Part shown: piece by piece, positions 46,862 through 55,744 of the stretch | How positions within the stretch are numbered: the first letter of the stretch is position 1 | How the letters are laid out: every line of letters begins with the position of its first letter | Source of the DNA: Streptococcus merionis DSM 19192 | Lineage (GTDB): Bacteria > Bacillota > Bacilli > Lactobacillales > Streptococcaceae | Assembly: GCF_000380085.1 (NCBI RefSeq) | Contig: NZ_KB904539.1 | Coordinates: forward strand, 1 to 64,000 | DNA: 64,000 bases | Direction: 5' to 3' | Program-made: the position numbers and the translations under genes | The notes under the pieces: generated by a model | Database searches by the model: none | The model's input: only the letters and a program-made list of their open reading frames with translations | What the model was told of the DNA's origin: nothing

Positions 46862-47426
46862 GGTACTCATGAAGTACGATGAGGGGATTGTGTGTAACCT
46901 CTACATGCCTTTTTGAGATGAAAGCACTTCGCTTATGAATACAGCTTTTAAAAATGAAAATATCAGAGTTGAGTCTTTTTAAAAAGAACTTCATCATCAA
47001 TACTAAGCTATCTCATGGCGAGTATCCTCCAAAGCACTATAAATTTCAAGTTTGAGTACATGAAATGAGGCTGGACAAAAAATCCAACCTCATCTCTCAT
47101 AGTTTACGTCAACATCTCAGCGCAGTGGTTGGGAGTAAGACTTGTTGGCTATGCCAACTTAGTCTTACCCCTGCAAAGATCATTAGGTGCTTTAGCGCCA
47201 ATGAACCACTGCTGATGAGGCTCTAATACATGGATAATCAACTTTAGAACCCTAATCAACTGTACGGGGTGGGAAAACGAACTCTTTTTGATTGCTTGAG
47301 TTCTTTCCACTCCTATTTTAATGTTGGCTGAACAAGACGAAACAGTTGCATGGCCTAGCCAAGCTCTTACACAGTTAGGCAAGCGAGACCAGCGAAGCGC
47401 TGAATGCCTCCGAAAGGACTAGTTTT
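46862..47426. other. Repeat-bearing intergenic region between recN and the Cof hydrolase
   Basis: The 565 bases between the convergent recN and Cof genes contain a module-C element and a module-A remnant but no supported gene. The ATGAGGCTGGA/TCCAACCTCAT hairpin at 47065-47098 followed by T-rich sequence may terminate recN. Confidence 0.55.
47060..47235. repeat. Extended module-C repeat, inverted copy
   Basis: Read on the minus strand, this matches 62306-62465. In both, a segment containing TATTAGAGCCT and CAGCAGTGGTTC leads into the GGGGTAAGAC/GTCTTACTCCC hairpin, then a GAGATGTTGACG segment, and ends in a GAGGTTGG hairpin. A degraded module-A arm follows (47217-47260). Confidence 0.75.
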
Positions 47427-48263
47427 TTAAATCAATCCTAAATGCTTAAAGGCATTGTAGATACCGTCCTCATCAACGCCTGTAGTGATGTAATCAGCTG
47501 CTTCCTTAGCTTCTGGGCCACCGCTTCCCATGGCAACGCTATAAGCGCAGTAATTGAACATTGGGATGTCAATCTTGGCGTCACCAAAGGCAAATGTATC
47601 TACTTGTGCTGCTTGGAGATGACTGAGCAATTGTTCAACGGCAAAAGCCTTGTCAATATCTTTGACACCGACATCTCCAAAAAGAGCAATTTCACCCTTA
47701 CCGCCCCAAGTGTTGACTTCAAAGTTGGTGAAATGAGCTTTGGCATCTAAATAATCTTGGTAAGATTCCAAGATAAAGGAGATTTTGTTAACATCGTCAC
47801 GGTAGAGGTTTGTCTCACCGAAAACAATCCCGTGCAGAGCGTCCTTGGTCATCAGAGTTTCTGCATTTTCATATCCTTTACGGCGAGCGTACTCGCGCAT
47901 GACAGGGAGCGAGCGCTCTTCAAAGTTTTCAGAAGCGTAAAGTCCGCTGTTACTCTCAAGGTAAAATTCAAGACCGTGCTCATGGAGATAGTCTACGATA
48001 GCAGTACAGTCTTCCAAAGTTAGACTATTGTGATAGACAACTTCGCCATCAGACTCGATGTAATTACCATTGCCACCAATCATGCCATCAATCCCCATGT
48101 CCCATAGCTCAGGCTGCATCTCTGCACGTGAGCGACCGGTACAGGCATAAACTTTGTGGCCATTTTTACGGGCCAGCTTTATGGCTTTGATGGTGGAAGC
48201 TGGGATTTGGTTTTCGTAGTTAACGATGGTTCCGTCAACATCAAGAAATAGAATTTTAGACAT
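47427..48263 (-). CDS. Cof-type HAD-superfamily hydrolase
   Basis: The 278-residue protein is a HAD subclass IIB phosphatase with motif I FLDVDGTIVN (residues 5-14), motif II ACTGRS, a cap domain, and motifs III/IV FAFGDAKIDIPM. Such enzymes dephosphorylate sugar phosphates, flavin or PLP precursors; the substrate is not evident. AGGTGACC lies ahead of the start. It stands alone between a repeat region and the divergent ybeY promoter. Confidence 0.92.
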   Translation of the reverse strand: MSKILFLDVDGTIVNYENQIPASTIKAIKLARKNGHKVYACTGRSRAEMQPELWDMGIDGMIGGNGNYIESDGEVVYHNSLTLEDCTAIVDYLHEHGLEFYLESNSGLYASENFEERSLPVMREYARRKGYENAETLMTKDALHGIVFGETNLYRDDVNKISFILESYQDYLDAKAHFTNFEVNTWGGKGEIALFGDVGVKDIDKAFAVEQLLSHLQAAQVDTFAFGDAKIDIPMFNYCAYSVAMGSGGPEAKEAADYITTGVDEDGIYNAFKHLGLI

Positions 48264-48419
48264 AGGTCACCTCTGTTTGTTTGATTACTCTTTAATTATA
48301 AATGATATTTTAGTCAGTGTCCGATATTAAACGGGGGAAAACTGATACTATGCTATGATAATTTTCAAAAAATCACTAGAGTGAGCCAACAGGTAGACTG
48401 AGCGAGAATGCGCTATCTG

Positions 48420-48428
48420 TGATATAAT
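48420..48428 (+). promoter_or_regulatory. Extended -10 promoter of ybeY-dgkA
   Basis: TGA-TATAAT lies about 31 bases before the ybeY ATG; the -35 is weak. Confidence 0.55.
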
Positions 48429-48458
48429 GGAATTAATCAAATCAAAGCGAGAATACAA

Positions 48459-48953
48459 ATGTACGTTGAAATGCATGACGAAACAGGTCAGGTGACTAAG
48501 GCGATTCAGGATCAGACTTTGGCTTTGCTGGATTTTGCGGCGAAGCGTCTAGACAAGCAGCAAAAAGAAATGGCTGTGACTTTCGTGGACAATGCCAGAA
48601 TCCAAGAGATTAACAAACTCTATCGGGATAAGGATCAGCCGACCGATGTGGTCAGCTTGGAGTACAAGCCAGACTCTGAAATTTTTTTTGAGGAGGAAGA
48701 CTTGGAAGATAACCCTGAGCTAGCTGAGATGATTGCGGAGTTCGATAGCTATCTGGGAGAACTTTACATCTCTGTCGATAAGGCTAGGGAGCAGGCTGAG
48801 AGTTATGGCCATACCTTTGAGCGGGAAATGGGCTTCTTAGCGGTCCATGGCTTTCTTCACATCAATGGCTACGACCACTATACTCCAGAAGAAGAGGCCG
48901 AGATGTTTGGCCTCCAAGAAGAAATTTTGAGTGCTTATGGACTATCACGATAA
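48459..48953 (+). CDS. ybeY: Endoribonuclease YbeY (rRNA maturation)
   Basis: YbeY is a zinc-dependent RNase needed for 16S rRNA 3'-end maturation and ribosome quality control. The 164-residue protein has the signature [21 protein letters not shown], with three zinc-binding His, and upstream [16 protein letters not shown]. It overlaps dgkA by 17 bases in the conserved ybeY-dgkA-era order. Confidence 0.95.
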   Translation: MYVEMHDETGQVTKAIQDQTLALLDFAAKRLDKQQKEMAVTFVDNARIQEINKLYRDKDQPTDVVSLEYKPDSEIFFEEEDLEDNPELAEMIAEFDSYLGELYISVDKAREQAESYGHTFEREMGFLAVHGFLHINGYDHYTPEEEAEMFGLQEEILSAYGLSR

Positions 48954-49341
48954 AAACAACTCTCGAAAAAAATGGAAAAACCGTGACCTGATCACCAGTA
49001 TGGAATTTGCCATCACAGGACTTTTGACAGCTTTTAAAGAAGAGCGAAACATGAGAAAGCATGGGGTATCAGCAGTACTGGTCGTCCTCTTAGGCTTACT
49101 CTTTCAAGTATCAGCGATCGAATGGCTCTTTCTGCTTTTAGCGGTTAGTCTGGTCATTGCCTTTGAAATCGTCAATTCAGCTATCGAAAATGTTGTTGAT
49201 TTGGCTAGTGACTATCACTTTTCCATGCTAGCCAAGCACGCTAAGGATATGGCAGCAGGTGCAGTTCTTTTTGTCTCAGGGTATGCCCTCTTGACCGGTG
49301 CCATTATCTTTTTGCCAAAAGTTTGGAACTTGCTTTTTTGA
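48937..49341 (+). CDS. dgkA: Undecaprenol kinase / diacylglycerol kinase family protein
   Basis: The 134-residue integral membrane kinase has the family core [16 protein letters not shown] (as [15 protein letters not shown]) with catalytic Glu and Asn, and three hydrophobic helices. In Gram-positives this family phosphorylates undecaprenol and so feeds cell-wall carrier lipid. I start it at the ATG at 48937; an in-frame GTG two codons upstream is an alternative. It overlaps ybeY. Confidence 0.92.
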   Translation: MDYHDKNNSRKKWKNRDLITSMEFAITGLLTAFKEERNMRKHGVSAVLVVLLGLLFQVSAIEWLFLLLAVSLVIAFEIVNSAIENVVDLASDYHFSMLAKHAKDMAAGAVLFVSGYALLTGAIIFLPKVWNLLF

Positions 49342-49692
49342 AAAAAATAAAATGAAAGGATAGGACAGCCCGTGTTCTTTAATCGAACACGAAAAATGCT
49401 GAGTGAAGCTAAGATAAAAGTGTTAATTGAACAAGACACAGTTGGAGAGGAACCTCGCTTGGTCTGGCTCTGCATAATTGGTGAGTAGATTGCAGATCAT
49501 GCGTATTGGCAGGGTTTGAAAAGGAAGTGTCCGACAGTCTGGAGAGACTGCTGAAGTCACTGAAATACCTGCTTTTTGCCTTGCTTCAGCTGGTGACAAA
49601 AAATGCTATCTTGGCGAGATAAACGGTCACAAAACCGAGACGTTTCTGCTAGTTTCCTGTTTTCACTTGGCTTTTGCTGTCCTTTGTATTCT
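49342..49692. other. Gap between dgkA and era
   Basis: These 351 bases hold no recognisable gene or hairpin terminator. In many streptococci dgkA and era are nearly adjacent, so this is a local expansion. No good ribosome binding site is visible at its right end before era. Confidence 0.45.
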
Positions 49693-50589
49693 ATGTTTAA
49701 ATCAGGCTTTGTAGCTATTTTAGGCCGACCAAATGTCGGTAAATCAACCTTTCTTAATTATGTCATGGGGCAAAAAATTGCTATCATGAGTGATAAGGCT
49801 CAGACCACCCGTAACAAAATCATGGGAATTTACACTACTGAAACTGAGCAGATTGTCTTTATTGACACACCAGGGATTCACAAGCCCAAGACAGCTCTTG
49901 GCGACTTCATGGTAGAGTCTGCCTATTCAACCCTGCGTGAGGTAGAGACGGTTCTTTTTATGGTGCCGGCTGACGAGGCGCGTGGTAAGGGAGATGATAT
50001 GATTATTGAGCGCTTGAAGAATGCTAAAGTTCCCGTGATTTTGGTCATCAACAAGATTGACAAGGTCCATCCAGATCAGCTCTTGGAGCAAATTGAAGAT
50101 TTTAAGGACCAGATGGACTTCAAGGAGATCGTGCCGATTTCAGCTACTCAGGGGAACAATGTTAACCGACTGATGGCAATTCTCAAAGAAAACCTCCCTG
50201 AGGGGTATCAATATTTCCCAGAAGACCAGATTACAGACCACCCAGAGCGGTTCTTAGTATCCGAAATGATTCGTGAGAAAGTGCTGCACCTGACCCGTGA
50301 AGAAATCCCTCACTCTGTTGCTGTTGTCGTTGATTCTATGAAGCGCGACGAAGCGACTGATAAGGTTCATATTCGTGCAACTATTATGGTAGAGCGCGAC
50401 AGCCAAAAGGGGATTATCATTGGGAAACAAGGCAGCATGCTCAAGAAAATTGGCTCTATGGCCCGTCGTGATATCGAACTCATGCTGGGTGACAAGGTCT
50501 TCCTTGAAACCTGGGTTAAAGTCAAAAAGAACTGGCGTGACAAAAAGCTAGACTTGGCAGATTTTGGCTATAATCAGAAAGAATATTAA
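49693..50589 (+). CDS. era: GTPase Era
   Basis: Era is a 16S rRNA-binding GTPase required for 30S assembly. The 298-residue protein has G1 GRPNVGKS (residues 10-17), G3 [10 protein letters not shown]4 NKID, and a C-terminal KH domain with [14 protein letters not shown] and a conserved basic end. I start at the ATG at 49693, giving [11 protein letters not shown]; a 30-residue extension from 49603 is not family-like. The bases just upstream (CTTTGTATTCT) have no purine-rich ribosome binding site, which is unusual for an essential gene. Confidence 0.95.
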   Translation: MFKSGFVAILGRPNVGKSTFLNYVMGQKIAIMSDKAQTTRNKIMGIYTTETEQIVFIDTPGIHKPKTALGDFMVESAYSTLREVETVLFMVPADEARGKGDDMIIERLKNAKVPVILVINKIDKVHPDQLLEQIEDFKDQMDFKEIVPISATQGNNVNRLMAILKENLPEGYQYFPEDQITDHPERFLVSEMIREKVLHLTREEIPHSVAVVVDSMKRDEATDKVHIRATIMVERDSQKGIIIGKQGSMLKKIGSMARRDIELMLGDKVFLETWVKVKKNWRDKKLDLADFGYNQKEY

Positions 50590-50882
50590 GCTGTGTGCCA
50601 ACTCTACCAATATTTCGATAGAAAATCGGTGTGAAAAAATGAGTGAGAAAAGGGAGATTTTCTTTAAATTTTATGACTAGTTTTTGTTGCTTTGTAATAT
50701 TTCTGCCTATTCAGTTTAGGAAAACTAGGAGAGAATTTCTTCATACGGTTATCCTATGAGTAGACTATTATTTGTTATCAAAGCAGTTTTTATAGTCTTA
50801 CTCAACTGTGTGAACTATTGAAGCATCACTCCTCAGCATACGATTTTTTGTCTATTCCTACTTTATTTTTAGAGGATAAAAC
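50590..50882. other. Intergenic region after era
   Basis: I see no gene or strong terminator in these 293 bases. A short purine-rich AGAGGA precedes the next ATG. Confidence 0.35.
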
Positions 50883-51500
50883 ATGAGACGCATTATAACA
50901 GTTCAACATACGGAGTCTGTTCACCATACCAATGGTATGATTGGGTCTTGGACCGATTGGGAGTTGACTGCGACTGGTAAAGAGCAAGCGGAGCGAATTG
51001 CTAAAAGGTTAAAGGCAGACTATCCAGATGTTAATTTTACATTGTACAGTTCTGATTTGAAGCGGGCGAAGCAAACAGCTCAAGCTATAGGAGATGTTTT
51101 TGGTATTCCAATCCATTTGTCAGGAGCCTTACGAGAGCGAAATCTCGGTAGAGCTTGTGGGCAATCAGTACAGTGGCTGAAAGATAATATCGAATCTCAT
51201 GAAACGGACATTGATAGCCGGCTTTTTTCAGATGCTGAAACGAGACGAGAAGCTTGGAATCGTCTCAAGCCTTTCTATGATGAGCTTTTGAATCAACCTC
51301 ATGAAAATATTATCTTAGTCTCCCATGGGGATTTGCTCAGTCTCTTTAATGCTATGTGGTTAGGATTAGAACCTGAATTTTTGAATCGTGCTGATTTATA
51401 TGGCAATTCAGGTGGTGTTAGTCTCTTGCTTGAAAAACAAGGAAAACGTGTTATTAAAAGCATGAGTGATATGTCTTACATTCGACCGAACCAAGAATGA
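50883..51500 (+). CDS. Histidine phosphatase family protein with altered RHG motif
   Basis: The 205-residue protein has the phosphoglycerate-mutase-like fold: SSDLKRAKQTAQ, RERNLG and the second catalytic His in ILVSHGDLLSLF. The usual RHG catalytic start is replaced by VQHTESVHH, so Arg and Gly are changed while His8 remains. A GSWTDWELTATGKEQAERI segment follows. This looks like a distinct sub-branch, and activity on ordinary phosphoesters is uncertain. It stands alone, followed by a strong hairpin at 51614. Confidence 0.83.
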   Translation: MRRIITVQHTESVHHTNGMIGSWTDWELTATGKEQAERIAKRLKADYPDVNFTLYSSDLKRAKQTAQAIGDVFGIPIHLSGALRERNLGRACGQSVQWLKDNIESHETDIDSRLFSDAETRREAWNRLKPFYDELLNQPHENIILVSHGDLLSLFNAMWLGLEPEFLNRADLYGNSGGVSLLLEKQGKRVIKSMSDMSYIRPNQE

Positions 51501-51613
51501 TACCCTTTTGTTTCAAGAAAAGCATGCTAGATGACACGTTGTCTTTGTGAAACTATTGCCCGAACTTTATTCTAGCGTATCATGGAAGATAAGATTACAG
51601 AATTGTAAACCAA

Positions 51614-51646
51614 GAAAATGACTGCCCTTGTAAGACAGTCATTTTC
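51614..51646. terminator. Hairpin downstream of the histidine phosphatase gene
   Basis: A perfect 11-bp stem GAAAATGACTG/CAGTCATTTTC. Its arms carry their own A- and T-runs, so it could terminate on either strand. Confidence 0.7.
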
Positions 51647-51716
51647 AATATCATAATATTAGGGGCAACTTGGTTTGAAAACAGTATGCGATTAAACCAG
51701 ATAATGGCTTTATATT

Positions 51717-51857
51717 AGACTTGTTCAGAAACTCATTAAAAAGTTGTTCTCTTTTCATAAATTATCGTTCAAGATTTTTAAATTGTTATGACAATCATCT
51801 TGCTTAGATGATGGAGAAGTCTGTCTTTTAAAACATTTTCGGTTTCCGAACAAGTCT
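51717..51857. mobile_element. 141-bp MITE-like element with ATT target duplication
   Basis: AGACTTGTTCAGAAAC at the left end is matched by the inverted GGTTTCCGAACAAGTCT at the right end (15 of 16 bases). ATT directly flanks both sides (51714-51716 and 51858-51860). The 141-bp interior has no coding capacity and contains a further hairpin, ATCATCT/AGATGAT. This is the form of a non-autonomous transposable element; a 3-bp duplication would fit some IS5-group elements. Confidence 0.72.
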
Positions 51858-51938
51858 ATTGTTTAAAAATGGTTGGCATATTTGGCAAATGGAGATACTA
51901 TGATAATCTGAAATAGTCTTTTTACAGTTATTGATACC

Positions 51939-52931
51939 TTAAAGGATATTGTCAAATTCGGCACGAACAGCCTTTGGCCAGACGCTAGATTGAACTTCGC
52001 CGATATGTTTTTTACGGAGAAGGAACATGGCTAGACGGGATTGGCCGATACCGCCGCCAATGGACAGCGGAAAGAGACCGTTGAGCAGGGCACGATGCCA
52101 TTCTAATTCCAGACGGTCTTCGTCTCCCTTAATGGCACACTGGCGTTTGAGGGCGTCTTCATCGACACGGATTCCCATAGAAGAAAGTTCAAAAGCAGAT
52201 CCCAAAGCCTCATTCCAAACGAGGATATCGCCATTGAGCCCTTTGTAACCATTTTCAGTTGGAGTTGTCCAGTCGTCATAGTCAGGAGCACGGCCATCAT
52301 GCGGTTGGCCATCGGCTAGTTCACCACCGATTCCGATCAGAAAGACAGCGCCAAATTCTTTGGTGATGGCTTTTTCTCGCTCTTTAGGAGTCAAATCAGG
52401 ATAGCGCTCGACCAGTTCTTCTGAATGGATAAATGTAATTTGCTTTGGGAGGACTGATTCGATGTCATAGCGGGCTTCGACAGCTAGCTCAGTTAAGCGG
52501 ATAGCCTTGTAAATCAACTCGACAGTTTGTTTGAGGTAGGCTAGGTTACGTTTGCCATCTGGAATGACCTTTTCCCAGTCCCACTGATCCACATAAATGG
52601 AATGTGTCGGATCCAGATCGTCCTCGTCAGGTCGCAGAGCTTTCATGTGGACAAAGAGCCCCTCACCTTCATTAAAGCCAAAGCGGGCCAGGGTGTGTCG
52701 TTTCCACTTAGCAAGAGAATGCACAACCTCAAATGTATGCTCTGGAATGAGCTTGACATGGACGGAAACGGGATTTTCGACGCCTGAGAGATTGTCCTGC
52801 ATGCCATCGCCCACACGGCTAAGGATGGGTCCCTGAACTTCAACGATTTCCAACTTATCTTTCAAATATTGGGTAAAGGTGTTTTTGACAAAAGAGATTT
52901 CTTCTTGCTGATGAATAAAACTTTTTTTCAT
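51939..52931 (-). CDS. asnA: Aspartate--ammonia ligase
   Basis: AsnA makes asparagine from aspartate, ammonia and ATP. The 330-residue class II synthetase-like protein has the family pattern [14 protein letters not shown] near the N-terminus, [15 protein letters not shown] (as [13 protein letters not shown]), and the C-terminal [25 protein letters not shown] motif 3. Length is as expected. AAGGA lies upstream of the ATG. It is transcribed divergently from a Nudix gene 221 bases away. Confidence 0.97.
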   Translation of the reverse strand: MKKSFIHQQEEISFVKNTFTQYLKDKLEIVEVQGPILSRVGDGMQDNLSGVENPVSVHVKLIPEHTFEVVHSLAKWKRHTLARFGFNEGEGLFVHMKALRPDEDDLDPTHSIYVDQWDWEKVIPDGKRNLAYLKQTVELIYKAIRLTELAVEARYDIESVLPKQITFIHSEELVERYPDLTPKEREKAITKEFGAVFLIGIGGELADGQPHDGRAPDYDDWTTPTENGYKGLNGDILVWNEALGSAFELSSMGIRVDEDALKRQCAIKGDEDRLELEWHRALLNGLFPLSIGGGIGQSRLAMFLLRKKHIGEVQSSVWPKAVRAEFDNIL

Positions 52932-53097
52932 AGTGGTGTGTCCTTCAATAAAAATTAATTCTATTATAGCGCTAAATGAATGATATGAAAAGTATTAATG
53001 AAGGAAGTTTTAAAATTTTCTGTCAATAATTGAAAAATCGTTTTAGAAGTTGAAAGAAGTACAAAACAGTTTTAAGAAATAAAACCTTTGTGAAATA

Positions 53098-53106
53098 TGC
53101 TATAAT
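53098..53106 (+). promoter_or_regulatory. Extended -10 promoter of the Nudix gene at 53153
   Basis: TGC-TATAAT lies 46 bases ahead of the ATG in an AT-rich divergent region. Confidence 0.55.
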
Positions 53107-53152
53107 AAAAATCACAGAACTAGGCGCTTTTTAGCTTATCCAAGGAGGCTTT

Positions 53153-53629
53153 ATGACTCAAGATTATATTTCCTATATTCGCTCTAAGGTTGGGCATGAC
53201 AAGATCATATTGAATTTTGCGGGCGGTATTCTTGCTGATGGAAATGGTAGAATTTTACTGCAAAAACGCAGTGACTTTGGCAGCTACGGCCTCCCAGGAG
53301 GAGCGATGGAATTGGGTGAGAGCTCAAAAGAGGCTTGTGAGCGGGAGTTTTTTGAAGAGACGGGGATCAAGGTTGAGGCCACGCGTCTTCTCAACGTCTA
53401 CACCAAGGATGAAAACCATTATCCCAATGGTGATGAGGTCCAGACTGTTGTCATCCTCTATGAAGTCAAAGCGCTTGAGGCGTTTGACATCACAGATTTT
53501 CACAATGGAGAAACTTTAGAAGTGGGCTTCTATTCGGAGGCAGAAATTGCTGAGCTAGAGCCTGTCTTTGACAAGCATAGACGAATGATTGCTGAATATT
53601 TTGCAGACACTTTCGCATTGGGGAATTAG
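53153..53629 (+). CDS. Nudix hydrolase
   Basis: The 158-residue protein has a full Nudix box, GGAMELGESSKEACEREFFEETGI (residues 46-69), with the catalytic REFFEETG core. The substrate is unknown; the sequence resembles ADP-ribose or NAD-type Nudix enzymes only loosely. AAGGAGG gives a strong ribosome binding site. It is the first of a set of small enzyme genes running to 55465. Confidence 0.92.
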   Translation: MTQDYISYIRSKVGHDKIILNFAGGILADGNGRILLQKRSDFGSYGLPGGAMELGESSKEACEREFFEETGIKVEATRLLNVYTKDENHYPNGDEVQTVVILYEVKALEAFDITDFHNGETLEVGFYSEAEIAELEPVFDKHRRMIAEYFADTFALGN

Positions 53630-53975
53630 AGAGTTCATCTAGCTGATAACAAAAACACGATAACCAAGAAGGTTTGCGATGAGCAGATCTTCTTTTTTAT
53701 TTCTGCAGGATAAAGTTGACATTTTTAAAAGGATTGGACTTGCCGGAACTTGGGTGATTTCCAAACAACTCGAACCTGTTTTCTCGGTTAGCATTTGTCA
53801 TTGTTCTGCCTGTTTTATGATATTCTAGAGGAAATCATATCATCAGTCGTTAAACTGTCTACTTGCTATTTTCAAAATCGTCTCCAATCACCTTTTCTTC
53901 GCGTGTCTGCTAGCAAGGCGCGAGCTTTTACTTTATGGTATAATGAAAGTTAGCAAGCAAGTATAAGGAGAAAAA
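53630..53975. other. Intergenic region between two Nudix genes
   Basis: An AGAAG/CTTCT hairpin with a T-run near 53668-53700 may terminate the first gene. An extended -10 (TGG-TATAAT, 53936-53944) and AAGGAG (53966-53971) serve the second. Nothing else is recognisable. Confidence 0.45.
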
Positions 53976-54449
53976 ATGGCGAGAGATTCTCAAGTGATCT
54001 TAACGAATATGTGTTTAGTGGAGGACGATCAAGGGCGTTTTGTCATGCAGATCCGTGACCCTGAGCGCTATGCATGGGATGGGGCAGCACTACCCGGCGG
54101 GCACATTGAAGAAAAGGAAAGCCTGCAAGCCTCTGTCATCCGTGAAATCTATGAAGAGACGGGGCTTACTATCTTTAATCCGAAGTTGGTTGGGGTCAAA
54201 CATTTCCATACTAGAGGGGATGAGATCCGTTATCTGGTTTTTCTCTACCGTACTTCTGAGTTTACAGGTGATATTCAGCCGTCTATTGAAGGTGAAGTTG
54301 TTTGGGTCAGTCGTGAGGATATTCAGGCTGGCAAGGTTGCCTTGGCGGATTCGATGGCTGACATTTTAGATTTTTATTTTAATAATGATGCCTCAGAGCT
54401 TTTTTATGAGCGCGATGAGGCAGGGATTTTACAGCGGATTTTTCTGTGA
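53976..54449 (+). CDS. Nudix hydrolase (MutT/8-oxo-dGTPase-like)
   Basis: The 157-residue protein begins with VILTNMCLVEDDQGRFVMQIR and has the Nudix box GGHIEEKESLQASVIREIYEETGL (about residues 41-64), all catalytic residues present. The N-terminal TNMCLVED resembles streptococcal MutX/8-oxo-dGTP diphosphatases, so a role in cleaning the nucleotide pool is likely but unproven. It is followed closely by a GNAT gene and a histidine phosphatase gene. Confidence 0.9.
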   Translation: MARDSQVILTNMCLVEDDQGRFVMQIRDPERYAWDGAALPGGHIEEKESLQASVIREIYEETGLTIFNPKLVGVKHFHTRGDEIRYLVFLYRTSEFTGDIQPSIEGEVVWVSREDIQAGKVALADSMADILDFYFNNDASELFYERDEAGILQRIFL

Positions 54450-54469
54450 GAAGAAAGGAGAGCTGGGTG

Positions 54470-54904
54470 ATGACAATCAGACCAGTGACTGAGGATACGG
54501 TTAGCGCTTGGGCACAACTGGCTGCGCGGGTTTGGCATTCAAACTCCGAAACACTTAGGCAAGCCTTTTTGGCAGGTCAATTTCCCTATGAATTTCTTTA
54601 CTGGCAAGGAGAAGATGCTGTGGGGTTTATCAGTTTGTCTCTACGTCAAGATTATGTAGAAGGAAGTCATAACAGACCTACGGCCTTTTTGGAGGGCATT
54701 TACGTCTTGCCGAATTACCGAAAACAAGGCTTAGCCAGCGCCATGGTTGATTATGCCAAGGCTTGGACGCGTCAGCAAGGGTTGCAGCAATTGGCTTCTA
54801 ACTGTGAGCTCGCAAATGAAGTGAGTCAGGCTTTTCATCAGTCTTTAGGGTTTCAGGAAGTGTCTCGAACGGTTCATTATCTCATGGATACGGCGGCAGA
54901 TTAG
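54470..54904 (+). CDS. GNAT acetyltransferase resembling AAC(6')-I aminoglycoside acetyltransferases
   Basis: The 144-residue GNAT protein shows the pattern of AAC(6')-I enzymes: SLSLRQDYVEGSHNRPTAFL, then EGIYVLPNYRKQGLASAMV (acetyl-CoA motif A), ASNCELANEVSQAFHQSLGF, and a C-terminal aromatic strand. That resemblance does not prove drug acetylation, since chromosomal relatives often have other substrates. I start at the ATG at 54470, nine bases after AAAGGAG; an earlier in-frame GTG at 54446 would overlap the Nudix gene by 4 bases. Confidence 0.87.
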   Translation: MTIRPVTEDTVSAWAQLAARVWHSNSETLRQAFLAGQFPYEFLYWQGEDAVGFISLSLRQDYVEGSHNRPTAFLEGIYVLPNYRKQGLASAMVDYAKAWTRQQGLQQLASNCELANEVSQAFHQSLGFQEVSRTVHYLMDTAAD

Positions 54905-54919
54905 CGTGTGGAGGATTTT

Positions 54920-55465
54920 GTGGGAAAAAGACTATATCTCATGCGTCATGGGCAAGATGATGAGACCTATTTAGGAGGTTGGAGTCAGAGTTCTTTGACG
55001 ACTGCTGGTAAGATTCACATTCAAGAAATTGCTGGTCAGTTGGCTTTTCAGGAGAATATCAAGCATCTTTTTTCGAGTGACCTTTTGCGGGCCAAGCAGA
55101 CTGCTGAAATTCTTTCAGAAGCTTTGTTGCTTCCGATTACCTTTATGGAGCAGTTTCGGGAAACGAACAATGGTGATTTGGCGGACTTGACCTTTGAGGC
55201 TTTTCAAGAGCAGTTTCCGGGTTTTTATTGGCGGACATTGGCGGAGGAACAGACCTATCCAAATGGGGAAAGCCCAGCAACTTTTTTTCAAAGAATCAAG
55301 AGTGCTTGGTTTGAGTTTAAAAAAGCTGCGCCAGACCAGAGTTTGTTGGTGACACATGGTGGCGTCATCAATGCTATCTTGTGTTTAGAAAACAATCGTC
55401 CATTTACGAACAAAAGAGTTGACTATCCTGTATCACACGGGCAAATGGTGGCTTTGGAATTTTAA
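54920..55465 (+). CDS. Histidine phosphatase family protein (phosphoglycerate-mutase-like)
   Basis: The 181-residue protein has the catalytic LMRHGQDDETYLGGWSQSSLT, SSDLLRAKQTAE, the acid residue in FRETNNGDLAD, and the second His in LLVTHGGVINAIL. It is a phosphatase of unknown substrate, comparable to alpha-ribazole or broad-specificity phosphatases. The GTG at 54920 lies six bases after GGAGG; the GTG at 54908 overlaps that ribosome binding site and is less likely. It closes the small-enzyme run. Confidence 0.88.
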   Translation: MGKRLYLMRHGQDDETYLGGWSQSSLTTAGKIHIQEIAGQLAFQENIKHLFSSDLLRAKQTAEILSEALLLPITFMEQFRETNNGDLADLTFEAFQEQFPGFYWRTLAEEQTYPNGESPATFFQRIKSAWFEFKKAAPDQSLLVTHGGVINAILCLENNRPFTNKRVDYPVSHGQMVALEF

Positions 55466-55744
55466 AAACAAGTGATTCTTCAACACTTTCATTCAAGATT
55501 ATTTTTTCGCTAGTCATTGTTATTTTTTCCTAAAATCCCTTGATTATCGAAAACAGAGCTCCCATCAAATAATCTTGGGCTGGGAAAAGTCTAACGCTCT
55601 ATCATTCTTAGACAGTAAAAGCAGATTGTTGCAGTGAGCTTGTCTATCAACTCCCAGTCTGAGCCTGAAAATGACAAAACAATTTTTTAGTTGGTTGGAG
55701 TGCCCATTCCCTCTGATAGATTAGAAATATAAGGAAGGAGTCTT
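55466..55744. other. Intergenic region upstream of mutM
   Basis: No gene is seen in these 279 bases. AAGGAAGGAG precedes the mutM ATG. Confidence 0.35.
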
